In this document: positions 17,868 through 25,911 of the stretch, piece by piece
Layout of the letters: each line of letters starts with the position of its first letter
Position numbering within the stretch: the first letter of the stretch is position 1
Assembly (NCBI RefSeq): GCF_020991365.1
Contig: NZ_JAJLRA010000024.1
Span: 1 to 64,000 of the forward strand
Source of the DNA: Streptacidiphilus sp. ASG 303
Lineage (GTDB): Bacteria > Actinomycetota > Actinomycetes > Streptomycetales > Streptomycetaceae
DNA length: 64,000 bases
Direction: 5' to 3'
The notes under the pieces: model-generated
What the model saw: only the letters and a program-made list of their open reading frames with translations
Databases searched by the model: none
Told to the model about the DNA's origin: nothing
Program-made: the position numbers and the translations under genes

Positions 17868-18276
17868 CCCGTCCGGCCGCACCGCCGTCCGCCCGCACCG
17901 CCGTCCGCCCGCACCCCCGGCCGCCCGCACCCCCGGCAGCACCGCTGTTCCCACCGCCGGCCGCCCGCCGGGCGTGCGACCGGCGCGCGGACGGCGGCCG
18001 GGGCGCGCCCCCCGCGCTCCCGCGCGGGCCGTGTGCTTCCGCGAGCCGACGCCGGGGCCGGCGGCGCGGGAGGCCCCCGCGACGCCGGGTCACCGGTCCG
18101 CGGCGGCCCGCCCGGCGCTCACCTGCTGCGACGGGTCGTGCGGCCACGGTGACGGAGGCGGCCTCACCCCTCTTCCCACCCGTACCACCCGCAACTACTC
18201 TGGGGATACGGGTGTGCTGGCTTCAGTCACCGGAGGGGAAGCCGGTGCTCAGCACATGCGAAAGGTCGGTGCTGAC
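17868..18276. other. 409-bp intergenic region before bdtA
   Basis: No gene is supported here. The first 80 bp contain short tandem repeats (CGCACCGCCGTCCGCC twice, then CGCACCCCCGGCCGCC-type units). The last 90 bp drop in GC and contain TACTCT and GGGATACGG, possible promoter elements for bdtA, and GGAGGGGA. Confidence 0.5.
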
Positions 18277-18486
18277 ATGGCGTCTGGTGAGAGGCCTCTG
18301 AACGAGGTGAACTTCCTGACCGTGGCGGAGGTGGCCGCGGTCATGCGGGTGTCCAAGATGACCGTGTACCGGTTGGTGCACGGCGGGGAGCTGCCCGCCA
18401 TCAGGGTGGGACGCTCCTTCCGGGTCCCCGAGCAGGCGGTCCACGACTACCTCCGGGAGTCCTACGTCGGGCGGGAGACCGCCTAG
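18277..18486 (+). CDS. bdtA: BldC/excisionase-type MerR-like DNA-binding protein BdtA
   Basis: A 69-residue winged helix-turn-helix protein. FLTVAEVAAVMRVSKMTVYR is the HTH, followed by the wing ELPAIRVGRSFRVPEQAVHDYL. It matches the small Streptomyces protein found beside the bldN cluster (BdtA, SCO3328 type) and belongs to the same fold family as BldC. ATG 18277 with GAAAGG upstream is preferred; ATG 18256 would add 7 residues. A developmental role is an inference from context; the DNA-binding fold is clear. Confidence 0.85.
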   Translation: MASGERPLNEVNFLTVAEVAAVMRVSKMTVYRLVHGGELPAIRVGRSFRVPEQAVHDYLRESYVGRETA

Positions 18487-18555
18487 CGGACCAGGGGCGC
18501 GGCGCTGCCGGGACGGGCCCGGCAGGAGTCCGCCGCACCCGTGTGTGCGACTCGA

Positions 18556-18585
18556 TTACGGCACGCGGGGTGCGGAAGGTAGGCT
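18556..18585 (+). promoter_or_regulatory. Candidate promoter of the bS22 gene
   Basis: TTACGG (18556-18561), 18-nt spacer, TAGGCT (18580-18585). The predicted leader is about 74 nt. Confidence 0.45.
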
Positions 18586-18665
18586 ATGGCTTCCGTCAGT
18601 CGTATCCGGACTCCAGAGCACCGCGCCGCGGTCGCGAGAGAGTCCCAGTGAGCGAGGGTTGTTCC

Positions 18666-18764
18666 GTGGGCTCTGTCATCAAGAAGCGCCGCAAGCGTAT
18701 GGCCAAGAAGAAGCACCGCAAGCTGCTGAAGCGGACGCGTGTGCAGCGGCGCAACAAGAAGTAA
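18666..18764 (+). CDS. Ribosomal protein bS22-like (AURKAIP1/COX24 domain)
   Basis: A 32-residue, extremely basic protein: GSVIKKRRKRMAKKKHRK continues into LLKRTRVQRRNKK. This is the actinobacterial AURKAIP1/COX24-domain peptide. Its mycobacterial counterpart has been seen in cryo-EM structures bound to the small ribosomal subunit as bS22. GTG 18666 follows GAGGG by 8 nt, and the encoded MGSVIKKRRKRM start equals the family start. The gene is followed by a strong hairpin, so it forms its own transcription unit. Confidence 0.9.
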   Translation: MGSVIKKRRKRMAKKKHRKLLKRTRVQRRNKK

Positions 18765-18781
18765 GCAGCGCCCCGATCAGC

Positions 18782-18820
18782 CCGACGCCCGCCCCGGCCC
18801 ACCGCCGGGGCGGGCGTCGG
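18782..18820 (+). terminator. Terminator after bS22
   Basis: A perfect 17-bp stem (CCGACGCCCGCCCCGGC and its complement) with a 5-nt loop, 17 nt after the stop, followed by CGTTTCC. Confidence 0.8.
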
Positions 18821-18832
18821 CGTTTCCGGGCC

Positions 18833-18868
18833 GGCCGCCGCCCCTGCACCGGCCGCCGCCCCTGCACC
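18833..18868. repeat. Two tandem copies of an 18-bp repeat
   Basis: GGCCGCCGCCCCTGCACC at 18833-18850 and 18851-18868, in the 364-bp gap between bS22 and the epimerase gene. The rest of the gap holds TAGGAT at 18987 and TACGGT at 19083 as possible -10 elements and no gene. Confidence 0.8.
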
Positions 18869-19128
18869 GGCGGCCGCCTCCGCGCCGGTGGGCGCTGCCG
18901 GGCCGGACCCCCGGGTCCGGTCCCCGGGACGTCCGGTCCGCCGGGGAGGCCCGGACGCCCTCCGCCCCGGACACCCTCCGCTGTCGTAGGATCACGGAGA
19001 CGGCGTGCCGCCGGGCGGTACGGCCCCGGTGATCGCCGCCACACCGGTGACGCCGGGTCGTCCCCCTGAAACAACCAGGCGATACGGTGCTGTGCGGGCA
19101 GGGGTTTTCGGACGGGAGGACTTCCACC

Positions 19129-20289
19129 GTGGGAAAGGTCGTGCTCGTCACCGGGGTGGCCCGCCACCTCGGCGCCCGGTTCGTCCGGGAGATCCGGCGG
19201 GAGCCGGACGTCGACCTGGTCGTCGGCGTCGACGTCCAGCCGTCCCCGTACGGCCTGGAGCAGGCGCCCCCCGAGGGGTCCGGCGGCCGCGTCGCCGACT
19301 ACGTCTTCGCCCGCGCCGACATCCGCCGCCCCGCCGTGGCCCGGATCATCGCCGAGCACTCCGTCGACACCGTGGTCCACCTGAACGTGACCGCGACCCC
19401 GCTGGGCTCCGGCGGCCGCGGCACGGTCAAGGAGACCAACGTCATCGGCACCATGCAGCTGCTCGGCGCCTGCCAGAAGGCCCCCACCGTGCAGCGGCTC
19501 GTGGTCAAGTCCACCACCAGCGTGTACGGCTCCGCCCCGCGCGACCCCGCCGTCTTCACCGAGCAGATGCAGCCCCGGGCGCTGCCCTCCGGCGGCTTCG
19601 CCAAGGACGCCTGCGAGGTCGAGGGGTACGTCCGCGGCTTCTCCCGCCGCCGCCCCGACGTGGCCGTCTGCGTCCTGCGGTTCGCCAACATCGTCGGCCC
19701 GGCCGCGGACACCCCGCTCAACGAGTACTTCTCGCTGCCGGTGCTCCCCACCGTGCTCGGCTACGACCCCCGGATGCAGTTCGTCCACGAGGACGACGCG
19801 GTCGAGGTGCTCCGGCTCGCCGCCCTCGAACCCCGCCGCGGCACCACCAACAGCGGCACCTTCAACGTCGCCGGCGAGGGCGTGCTGCTGCTCTCCCAGT
19901 GCGCCCGCCGCCTCGCCCGCCCCACCGTCCCGCTGCTGCTCCCCGCCATCAGCTGGGTCGCCGGACTGATCCGGCAGACCCGGGTCGCGGACTTCTCCCC
20001 GGAGCAGATCCGGCTCCTCACCCACGGCCGGGTCGTCGACGTGAGGCACCTTCACGAGACCTTCGGGTACACGCCCGTACGCAGCACCGCCGAGGCCTTC
20101 GCGGACTTCGCGGCGGCCGCGGCGGCCGGCCTGCTCCCCACGGAGCGCCTGGCGGCCGCCACCGACCGGCTGGCGGGGATGCTGCCGCCCGCCGGCCGCA
20201 CCCCCGCGGCGGCGGGACGCACCACGGAAGGGGGCCCCGCGGGAGCGGGCCCCGCGGAATCGGGCACATGGGAGCTGGACCTGCGATGA
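19129..20289 (+). CDS. NAD-dependent epimerase/dehydratase (extended/atypical SDR)
   Basis: A 386-residue SDR. The dinucleotide-binding motif is VVLVTGVARHLGARFVREI (GxxxxxG variant), followed by the acidic end of beta-2 (VVGVDVQPSPYG), the STTSVYGSAPRD region carrying the active-site Ser/Tyr, and FNVAGEGVLLLS. The usual YxxxK catalytic pair is not clear (GGFAKDACEVEGYV), which is typical of atypical SDRs. The GTG follows GGAGG by 8 nt. It overlaps or abuts the acyltransferase gene, so both probably act on one envelope lipid or glycolipid; that pairing is an inference. Confidence 0.88.
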   Translation: MGKVVLVTGVARHLGARFVREIRREPDVDLVVGVDVQPSPYGLEQAPPEGSGGRVADYVFARADIRRPAVARIIAEHSVDTVVHLNVTATPLGSGGRGTVKETNVIGTMQLLGACQKAPTVQRLVVKSTTSVYGSAPRDPAVFTEQMQPRALPSGGFAKDACEVEGYVRGFSRRRPDVAVCVLRFANIVGPAADTPLNEYFSLPVLPTVLGYDPRMQFVHEDDAVEVLRLAALEPRRGTTNSGTFNVAGEGVLLLSQCARRLARPTVPLLLPAISWVAGLIRQTRVADFSPEQIRLLTHGRVVDVRHLHETFGYTPVRSTAEAFADFAAAAAAGLLPTERLAAATDRLAGMLPPAGRTPAAAGRTTEGGPAGAGPAESGTWELDLR

Positions 20290-20309
20290 GCGCCGCGAGG
20301 GAGTACGCC

Positions 20310-21623
20310 ATGGGCGATGCCAAGGTCATCCCGATCGAGTCCGCCCGGACCGGCGGTGCGGCGCAGCCCCCCTCCCGCGACCGCGAGGCCGCCGCGCAGC
20401 CGGACGCCGACCGGTCCACTGCCGACCGGTCCACCGCCGACCGGTCCGTCCCGGGCCGGGAGGGCGCCGACCGGACCCGGCCGGGCACCAGGCCGCCGGC
20501 GCAGGGCCGCGACGCCCGGCGCGCCAGGGGGCCGGTGCGCCCGCCCGCGGCCGGGCCCGAGGACGACCGGCGCGCCGCCCACCGGCGGCTGCCGCCGCTC
20601 TCCGCCCTGCCCCAGGGCCCGCTGCCCGGTCCGGCCGCCGCGGGCGCGGCGGGCGCGGCGGCCGTCGGGGAGGCGGTCGGCGGGGCCGCCGACCGGGCCG
20701 GAGCGGCCGCCGAGCGGATCGCCGACGCGGTCGGCCACGCCCTCGCCGGGCCCCTCGGCGGGGCCGCCGAGCGGCTGCTGGGCCGCGGCTGGGAGCGCCG
20801 GGCGGCCAACGGGCTGGCCTTCCTGCGCCGCCGCATCACGGGCGACTACGAGGTGGACGAGTTCGGCTTCGACCGGGAGCTCACCGAGGAGGTGTTCCTG
20901 TCGCTGCTGCGCCCGCTGGCCGAGAAGTACTTCCGGGTCGAGGTGCGGGGGATCGAGAACATCCCGGCCGAGGGCGGCGTGCTGATCGTCGCCAACCACT
21001 CCGGGGTGGTCCCGCTGGACGCCCTGATGACCCACGTGGCCGTCCACGACCACCACCCGGCCCGCCGCCACCTGCGGATGCTCGCCGCCGACCTGGTCTT
21101 CGTCCTCCCCGGCGTCAACGAGCTGGCCCGCAAGGCCGGCCACACCCTGGCCTGCAACGAGGACGCCCAGCGGCTGCTGGAGCGCGGCGAGGTGGTCGGG
21201 GTCTGGCCGGAGGGCTTCAAGGGCATCGGCAAGCCGTTCTCCGAGCGCTACAAGCTCCAGCGGTTCGGCCGCGGCGGGTTCGTCGCCTCCGCGCTGCGGG
21301 CGCAGGTGCCGATCGTGCCCTGCTCGATCGTGGGCGCCGAGGAGACCTACCCGATGATCGGCAACGCCCGGACCCTCGCCCGGCTCCTCGGCCTGCCGTA
21401 CGTGCCGCTCACGCCGACCTTCCCCTGGCTGGGGCCGCTCGGCGCCGTGCCGCTGCCCACCAAGTGGACCATCCAGTTCGGCGAGCCGATCGCGACCGAC
21501 GTCCACCCGCCGGAGGCGGCGGACGACCCGATGCTGGTCTTCGACCTCACCGACGAGGTCCGGGAGACCATCCAGCACACGCTCTACCGCCTGCTGGTGC
21601 AGCGCCGCTCGGTCTTCTTCTGA
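20310..21623 (+). CDS. 1-acylglycerol-3-phosphate acyltransferase-like protein (PlsC family)
   Basis: A 437-residue protein. The first 170 residues are low complexity: Arg/Pro/Ala-rich with an STADRSTADRS repeat, then an Ala-rich helix. The PlsC acyltransferase domain runs from about residue 190: motif I is VANHSGVVPLDALM (His followed by Asp after 6 residues, longer than the classic HX4D), motif III is VGVWPEGFKGIGKPF, and motif IV is PIVPCSIVGAEE. ATG 20310 has GAGGGAG 6 nt upstream; ATG 20286 overlaps the previous stop (ATGA) and would add 8 residues. Acyl transfer to a phospholipid or glycolipid precursor is likely. Confidence 0.88.
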   Translation: MGDAKVIPIESARTGGAAQPPSRDREAAAQPDADRSTADRSTADRSVPGREGADRTRPGTRPPAQGRDARRARGPVRPPAAGPEDDRRAAHRRLPPLSALPQGPLPGPAAAGAAGAAAVGEAVGGAADRAGAAAERIADAVGHALAGPLGGAAERLLGRGWERRAANGLAFLRRRITGDYEVDEFGFDRELTEEVFLSLLRPLAEKYFRVEVRGIENIPAEGGVLIVANHSGVVPLDALMTHVAVHDHHPARRHLRMLAADLVFVLPGVNELARKAGHTLACNEDAQRLLERGEVVGVWPEGFKGIGKPFSERYKLQRFGRGGFVASALRAQVPIVPCSIVGAEETYPMIGNARTLARLLGLPYVPLTPTFPWLGPLGAVPLPTKWTIQFGEPIATDVHPPEAADDPMLVFDLTDEVRETIQHTLYRLLVQRRSVFF

Positions 21624-21790
21624 GCCGTCCCGCGGCCCCTTCCGCGTTCCCGCCCCGGGGCCGGCCGGCTCCGGCGGGGACAGGCGCGTCCCGGAGGCGG
21701 ACACGCCCCGGGGCCAGCCGGACACGCCGGACACGGTCCGGCGCCGCCCGCGCACCGGAGCCGGGTGTGCCGCAGGACCGGGCACGCCGA

Positions 21791-21826
21791 GGGGCCGCCG
21801 CCCGCAACCGTGCGGGCGGCGGCCCC
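21791..21826. terminator. Bidirectional terminator between acyltransferase and rsbN
   Basis: A perfect 16-bp stem (GGGGCCGCCGCCCGCA and its complement) with loop ACCG, between two convergent genes. Confidence 0.8.
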
Positions 21827-21860
21827 GTGCCGCGCGTGTGCTGCGCCGTCAGCCGGGCCG

Positions 21861-23156
21861 TCAGCCGAGTCCGAGGCCGACCCCGGGCAGCAGGCCCGGG
21901 ATCAGCGGCGGAACGGTCAGCCCGGGCTTGGCGCCGCCGGTCGCGGTGGACCCGTCCGCCGGGGTGGAGCCCGGGGCCGCCGTGCCGGTGCTGCCGTCCG
22001 CCCCGGAGCCGCGGCCGGTCAGGCCGCCGGTGATGCCGTCCACCAGGCCGCCGACCGGGCCCCCGGCCGGGGTGCTGCCCGGCGTCGCGGAGGCCCCCGC
22101 GGTGGCCGACGGGGGGGTCTCGTCGCGCCGCTCGGCGGCCGGGCTGGACGGGCCGTCGGACGGGGGCCGCCCGGTCGTCCCGGTCCGGTCCGCTCCGGTG
22201 GTGGTGCCCGGGCCGCCCGAGCGCGGACCGGTGCCCGGCGTGCCGGTCAACCCGCCGCCGCCGTGGTCCTGCGGCGGGAGGATGTGCAACTGCGTGGCGT
22301 CCGCCGTCATCTCGTGCAGCAGCTGGGTCACCTGCGAGGCGACCGGGGCGAGCTGCTCGGGCAGCCGCCGCCGCAGCTGCGTCCACTGGTCGTCCTGCGA
22401 GCGGGCGAAGCCCGCCAGGCGGCGCATCGGGTCCAGCGAGCCGTTGCTGCGGTAGACGGCCCAGAGCAGCCGGCGGCCGGTCGCCCCCTCCGCGTGCATG
22501 TCGGCCAGCGCGGTGCGGATCTGCTCGACGGTGGCGGGGGCGAGGGGGGCGGAGGAGCCGTCGCCGCCGGAGCGGACCACCAGCTCCCGCGCCTCGCGCA
22601 TCCGGGTGGATGCGTGGTCCAGCAGCAGCGCGCCGCGCTCGCCGTCGGAGCCGGCCCAGTCCAGCTGCCAGCCCTCCAGGCTGCGCTTCATCCCGTACAG
22701 GGTGTCGCCCGGCAGCGCGCCGGTGCTGGCCATCGACACCCCGGTGAGGCCGCCGACCGCGATGCCGGCGGCCAGGCCGCCCGCCGCGAGGCGGCGGCCC
22801 CAGCGGGACCGCGGCCGCAGCCGGGCCGCCGCGCCGCCGACGGCGGCGGCTGCCCGGTGGGCGCCGCGGCCGCGCTGCTCCGGAACGCCGGAGCCGGTGC
22901 CCGCGGCGAACTCCCGCTCGAAGGCGGCCACCAGCTCCGCCCGCTGGACCGCGCGCACCTCCGCGTCGAGGACGGGCGCCGGGACCGCGGCGGCCGTCAG
23001 CGTGTCGGCTGCCGCCAGCAGTTCCGCCATGGCGGTGGAGTGGCCGCGTGCGGGGCCGCCCTCGACGGCCCCGTTCCGGCGGTCGGTGCTCTGGTGCGCC
23101 GCAAGCGCCTCGGCGAAGGCCTTGGCCCGCCGGTTCTCGAGCACGTTCGCTGTCAC
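21861..23156 (-). CDS. rsbN: Anti-sigma factor RsbN (anti-BldN), DUF5667 type
   Basis: A 431-residue membrane-anchored anti-sigma factor. The N-terminal cytosolic region (residues 1-130) starts NVLENRRAKAFAEALAAH and should bind the sigma factor. One transmembrane helix follows near residues 135-160 (LAAGGLAAGIAVGGLTG). The extracytoplasmic part carries the DUF5667 region (GDTLYGMKRSLEGWQLDWAG) and a Pro/Gly/Thr-rich tail of about 130 residues. In Streptomyces venezuelae RsbN holds sigma-BldN inactive at the membrane. It lies directly downstream of bldN, as in other Streptomyces. GTG 23156 has an excellent AGGAGGTG. A sigma-BldN-like promoter precedes it. Confidence 0.92.
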   Translation of the reverse strand: MTANVLENRRAKAFAEALAAHQSTDRRNGAVEGGPARGHSTAMAELLAAADTLTAAAVPAPVLDAEVRAVQRAELVAAFEREFAAGTGSGVPEQRGRGAHRAAAAVGGAAARLRPRSRWGRRLAAGGLAAGIAVGGLTGVSMASTGALPGDTLYGMKRSLEGWQLDWAGSDGERGALLLDHASTRMREARELVVRSGGDGSSAPLAPATVEQIRTALADMHAEGATGRRLLWAVYRSNGSLDPMRRLAGFARSQDDQWTQLRRRLPEQLAPVASQVTQLLHEMTADATQLHILPPQDHGGGGLTGTPGTGPRSGGPGTTTGADRTGTTGRPPSDGPSSPAAERRDETPPSATAGASATPGSTPAGGPVGGLVDGITGGLTGRGSGADGSTGTAAPGSTPADGSTATGGAKPGLTVPPLIPGLLPGVGLGLG

Positions 23157-23217
23157 GGGTCGCACCTCCTCTCGTCGTTGTCGACACCCCGGACGGCCGG
23201 ACTGTTGCTCTGGCTGG

Positions 23218-23246
23218 GCAACGAGCAGCCTCGGGCGTCGGTTACG
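23218..23246 (-). promoter_or_regulatory. Sigma-BldN-like promoter of rsbN
   Basis: On the minus strand: CGTAAC (23246-23241), 17-nt spacer, CGTTGC (23223-23218). This resembles the ECF-type consensus I recall for sigma-BldN (CGTAAC and CGTTGA about 16 nt apart). rsbN is a known sigma-BldN target in S. venezuelae, so this would be a feedback promoter. The leader would be about 55 nt. Confidence 0.55.
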
Positions 23247-23286
23247 CACGCCCGATCATGTGATCTCTGATTCATCCTCGCGTGGG

Positions 23287-24063
23287 TCACCTGGCGTCGC
23301 TGGGCAGCAGCCGGGCGAGGGTGCGCACCGCCCGGTACTGGAGGGTCTTGATGGCCCCCTCGTTCTTCCCCATCATCCGGGCGGTCTCGGCGACCGAGAG
23401 CCCCTGGAGGAAGCGCAGCGTCACGCACTCGCGCTGCTGCGGGTTGAGTCTGCGGACCGCGTCCAGCAGGGCCGCGTTGGAGAGGGACTCCAGCACGGAC
23501 TCCTCCGGGCTGCGCTCGACCTCGTTGGCGTCGAGCATCTCCCCGGTGGTCACCTCCAGCCGGAAGCGGCTGGACTTGAAGTGGTCGGCCACCAGGTTGC
23601 GGGCGATGGTCACCAGCCAGGCGCCGAAGTCGCGCCCCTGCCAGGTGAAGGTGGAGATCCGCCGCAGGGCCCGCAGGAAGGTCTCGCTGGTGAGGTCCTC
23701 GGCGGTGGCCCGGCCGCCGACCCGGTAGTAGATGTAGCGGTAGACCGTGTCCGCATAGTGGTCGTACAGGCGGCCGAAGGCCTCGCTCTCGCCGGCCTGG
23801 GCCCGCTCGACCAGTTCCATCACCGGGTTGTGCCCGTCCTCGGTGGTGCCGTGGCGGGCGCGGTGGCCGGTGGTGCGCGGTCCCGGGGCGGTCCGGGAGC
23901 GGGTGCCGGAGGCGGTGCCGCTGCGGAGCGCGGTGCCGGCCGGGGCGAGGACGGGGGCGGCCGGGAGCAGCTGGTCGCGGACCAGGGTGCGCAGCAGGTC
24001 CAGGCCGGAGGCTCCGCAGGTGTCGTAGGGAGCGGGCGCGTCGTTCCGGACGTGTGGGTACAC
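23287..24063 (-). CDS. bldN: ECF sigma factor BldN with N-terminal pro-sequence
   Basis: A 258-residue ECF sigma factor controlling aerial mycelium formation, chaplin/rodlin genes and bldM in Streptomyces. The first 80 or so residues (VYPHVRNDAPAPYDTCGASG onward) form the characteristic extension; in S. coelicolor it is removed by proteolysis. Sigma region 2 runs from FGRLYDHYADTVYRYIYYRV through ATAEDLTSETFLRALRRIS; region 4 is NPQQRECVTLRFLQGLSVAE then ARMMGKNEGAIKTLQYRAVR. The GTG at 24063 has GGGAG upstream and gives the conserved VYPHV start. rsbN lies 130 bp downstream under its own likely promoter. Confidence 0.96.
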   Translation of the reverse strand: MYPHVRNDAPAPYDTCGASGLDLLRTLVRDQLLPAAPVLAPAGTALRSGTASGTRSRTAPGPRTTGHRARHGTTEDGHNPVMELVERAQAGESEAFGRLYDHYADTVYRYIYYRVGGRATAEDLTSETFLRALRRISTFTWQGRDFGAWLVTIARNLVADHFKSSRFRLEVTTGEMLDANEVERSPEESVLESLSNAALLDAVRRLNPQQRECVTLRFLQGLSVAETARMMGKNEGAIKTLQYRAVRTLARLLPSDAR

Positions 24064-24149
24064 GGGACTCCCAGAGGCAGAACTGTATACGTGCAGTGCG
24101 GGACCGCCCACCCACCGTGGGACGCATGGGTTCCGGCGTGCGTCAGACG

Positions 24150-24188
24150 AGAATAACGCTTCGTGAAACTGTCGCTACTCGGTGTCGC
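24150..24188 (-). promoter_or_regulatory. bldN: Candidate bldN promoter with BldD-like box
   Basis: A TATTCT -10 hexamer on the minus strand at 24155-24150 gives a leader of about 80 nt. At 24174-24188, where the -35 should lie, GCTACTCGGTGTCGC is a near-palindrome whose core ACtCgGtGT fits the recalled BldD consensus (ACnCWGnGT) except the central W. BldD represses bldN in Streptomyces, so a site here is expected. The match is by eye. Confidence 0.5.
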
Positions 24189-24234
24189 CAAAGTGGTCGC
24201 TTGAGCCTCTTCTGTTACCTGCGATGAGCTGAAA

Positions 24235-24330
24235 GTGACCGCCTGGGGCGGCCCGTGACTGTCCGTGGGTGACGCTTCCGTGGCCTTCCGTGACCGTATT
24301 TCTCCGCAGCGGCGCGTCGTTCCCCGTGAC
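24235..24330. promoter_or_regulatory. Cluster of five GTGAC repeats upstream of bldN
   Basis: GTGAC occurs on the plus strand at 24235, 24255, 24269, 24290 and 24326, all in one direction, within 96 bp. The contexts are AGTGACC, CGTGACT, GGTGACG, CGTGACC and CGTGACG. The cluster lies about 90-190 bp upstream of the predicted bldN start point and resembles arrayed half-sites for a regulator. Confidence 0.45.
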
Positions 24331-24391
24331 GCAGGGCCGTAATCCCCCATTTCCGGGGGCGCCGGAGCGATCGGATCCGGTCAGCACGCGG

Positions 24392-24421
24392 ACGGCCCCG
24401 CCCGGGATCGGGCGGGGCCGT
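24392..24421 (-). terminator. Terminator between the HAD phosphatase gene and bldN
   Basis: A perfect 13-bp stem (ACGGCCCCGCCCG and its complement) with loop GGAT. It lies downstream of the leftward HAD gene and upstream of the bldN regulatory region, so it should insulate bldN. Between it and the HAD stop (24422-24618) no gene is seen. Confidence 0.7.
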
Positions 24422-24618
24422 GCTGTCCGGAGGTGCCGGAACGGACCGGAGGTGTCGGAACAGGCCCGGGGCGTCCGGGCGGACCGGCGCGCCGGGGAGG
24501 GGCGCGGCGGGCGAGGGCGCGGCGGGGCGCCGCGCACGCCGGGGGCCGCGCGTCCCCGCGGGCGGGCCTCCCGGCGGGTCTGCCGCCCGGTGGGCCGGCC
24601 GCCCGGCGGGCCGACGGG

Positions 24619-25641
24619 TCAGCGGCGCCTGCGGTACAGCGCCAGCGCCGCGGCGGTGCCGCCCGCGGCGGCGCCCAGGCCGGCCGCGGCCGGGATGCCC
24701 ACCCGGGCCGCCTTGCGCCCGGTGCGGAAGTCCCGGACCCGCCAGCCCTCGGCGCGGGCGTGCCGGCGCAGCGCGTTGTCCGGGTTGATGACGTAGGGGT
24801 AGCCGACCAGCGACAGCATCGGGATGTCGTTGGAGGAGTCGCTGTACGCGGCGCAGCGCTCCAGTTCGAGCCCCTCGCGGCGGGCGAGCGCCCGCACCGC
24901 CGCGGCCTTCGCGGGCCCGTGCAGCGGCTCGCCCACGAGCCGCCCGGTGTACACGCCGTCCACCGTCTCCGCGACGGTGCCCAGGGCGCCGGTCATCCCG
25001 AGGCGGCGGGCGATGATCCGCGCCGCCTCGACCGGGGCGGCCGTCACCAGCCAGGCCCGCTGGCCCGCCTCCAGGTGCATCTGCACGAGGGCGCGGGTGC
25101 CGGGCCACACCTTGTCGGCCATGACCTCCTCGAAGATCTCCTCGCAGATCACCTCGAGGTCCTCGACCCGCTTGCCCTCCACGATGCCCAGCGCGGTGTC
25201 CTGCGCGTCGGCCATGTGGGCCGGGTCCTCGGTGCCGTGCAGCCGGAACCACGCCTGCTGCCAGACGAACCGGGCCACGTCGCGGTGGGTGAAGAACTGC
25301 CGCTTGTAGAGGCCGAGGCCGAGGTAGAAGACGGCGGCGCCCTGCAGCAGGGTGTTGTCGCAGTCGAAGAAGGCGGCGGCGCGCGGGTCGCCGGTGGCGG
25401 GGGGCGCGTCGCCCGGCGTCCGCGGGGCGGGGCGCTCCGCCCGGCCGCCGCGGTCGCGCAGGTGCAGTCCGCGGCGGCGTGCCTGGACGCCCGCCTCCGC
25501 CTCCGCGCTCCCGATCCGGGCGGCCTGGTCGGCCCGGGCCGCCGGGTCGGTCTGGGCGGCGTGGGCGGCGGCCTCGCCGGCCAGCACGGTCCGCTCGGTC
25601 ACGGACCGCTTCCTCCGGGTGAGCCTTCGCAGCACAGCCAT
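24619..25641 (-). CDS. HAD-IB family hydrolase (SerB-like phosphatase)
   Basis: A 340-residue protein. After about 100 Ala/Arg-rich residues the HAD motif I appears as AAFFDCDNTLLQGAAVF, motif II is WLVTAAPVEAA, and motif IV is YSDSSNDIPMLSLVG, the DSxND form of SerB-type HAD-IB enzymes. A hydrophobic segment near the C-terminus ([20 protein letters not shown]) followed by YRRRR suggests membrane attachment. Homologues occur next to bldN in Streptomyces; the substrate is unknown (phosphoserine or a phospholipid-related phosphate). ATG 25641 lies 6 nt after a TATGCT -10 (25653-25648), suggesting a leaderless mRNA. Confidence 0.9.
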   Translation of the reverse strand: MAVLRRLTRRKRSVTERTVLAGEAAAHAAQTDPAARADQAARIGSAEAEAGVQARRRGLHLRDRGGRAERPAPRTPGDAPPATGDPRAAAFFDCDNTLLQGAAVFYLGLGLYKRQFFTHRDVARFVWQQAWFRLHGTEDPAHMADAQDTALGIVEGKRVEDLEVICEEIFEEVMADKVWPGTRALVQMHLEAGQRAWLVTAAPVEAARIIARRLGMTGALGTVAETVDGVYTGRLVGEPLHGPAKAAAVRALARREGLELERCAAYSDSSNDIPMLSLVGYPYVINPDNALRRHARAEGWRVRDFRTGRKAARVGIPAAAGLGAAAGGTAAALALYRRRR

Positions 25642-25647
25642 GAGGCG

Positions 25648-25653
25648 AGCATA
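25648..25653 (-). promoter_or_regulatory. -10 hexamer of a leaderless promoter
   Basis: TATGCT on the minus strand, 6 nt before the ATG at 25641. Confidence 0.5.
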
Positions 25654-25911
25654 GCCAGAGCGGCGGGCCGACCCGGTGACGCGGAGGTTCGGCGCCCGTC
25701 AACGCCGCGCGTCGGTGCGGTGGCGGAGGAGGTGCCGGGGCCCCGGCGGCCCGCGTCCGTGGTGGACGCCACACCGCCGTGCCCGCCCGCGCCGCCCCTC
25801 CGTCCCGCGGCCCCTCCGCCCGTCCCGCCCCGCCCCCTCCGCCCCCCGGGACGGGTCCCGGGGCCGTCCGGCCGCTGTCGCCGCGGTCCGCGCCGGGAGC
25901 AGAATGGCCGG

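Noticed and set aside
17974-18276. N-terminal extension of BdtA reaching into the intergenic region
   Set aside because: The upstream frame is Arg/Pro-rich and unlike the family; the short start at 18277 matches the usual protein length and has GAAAGG upstream.
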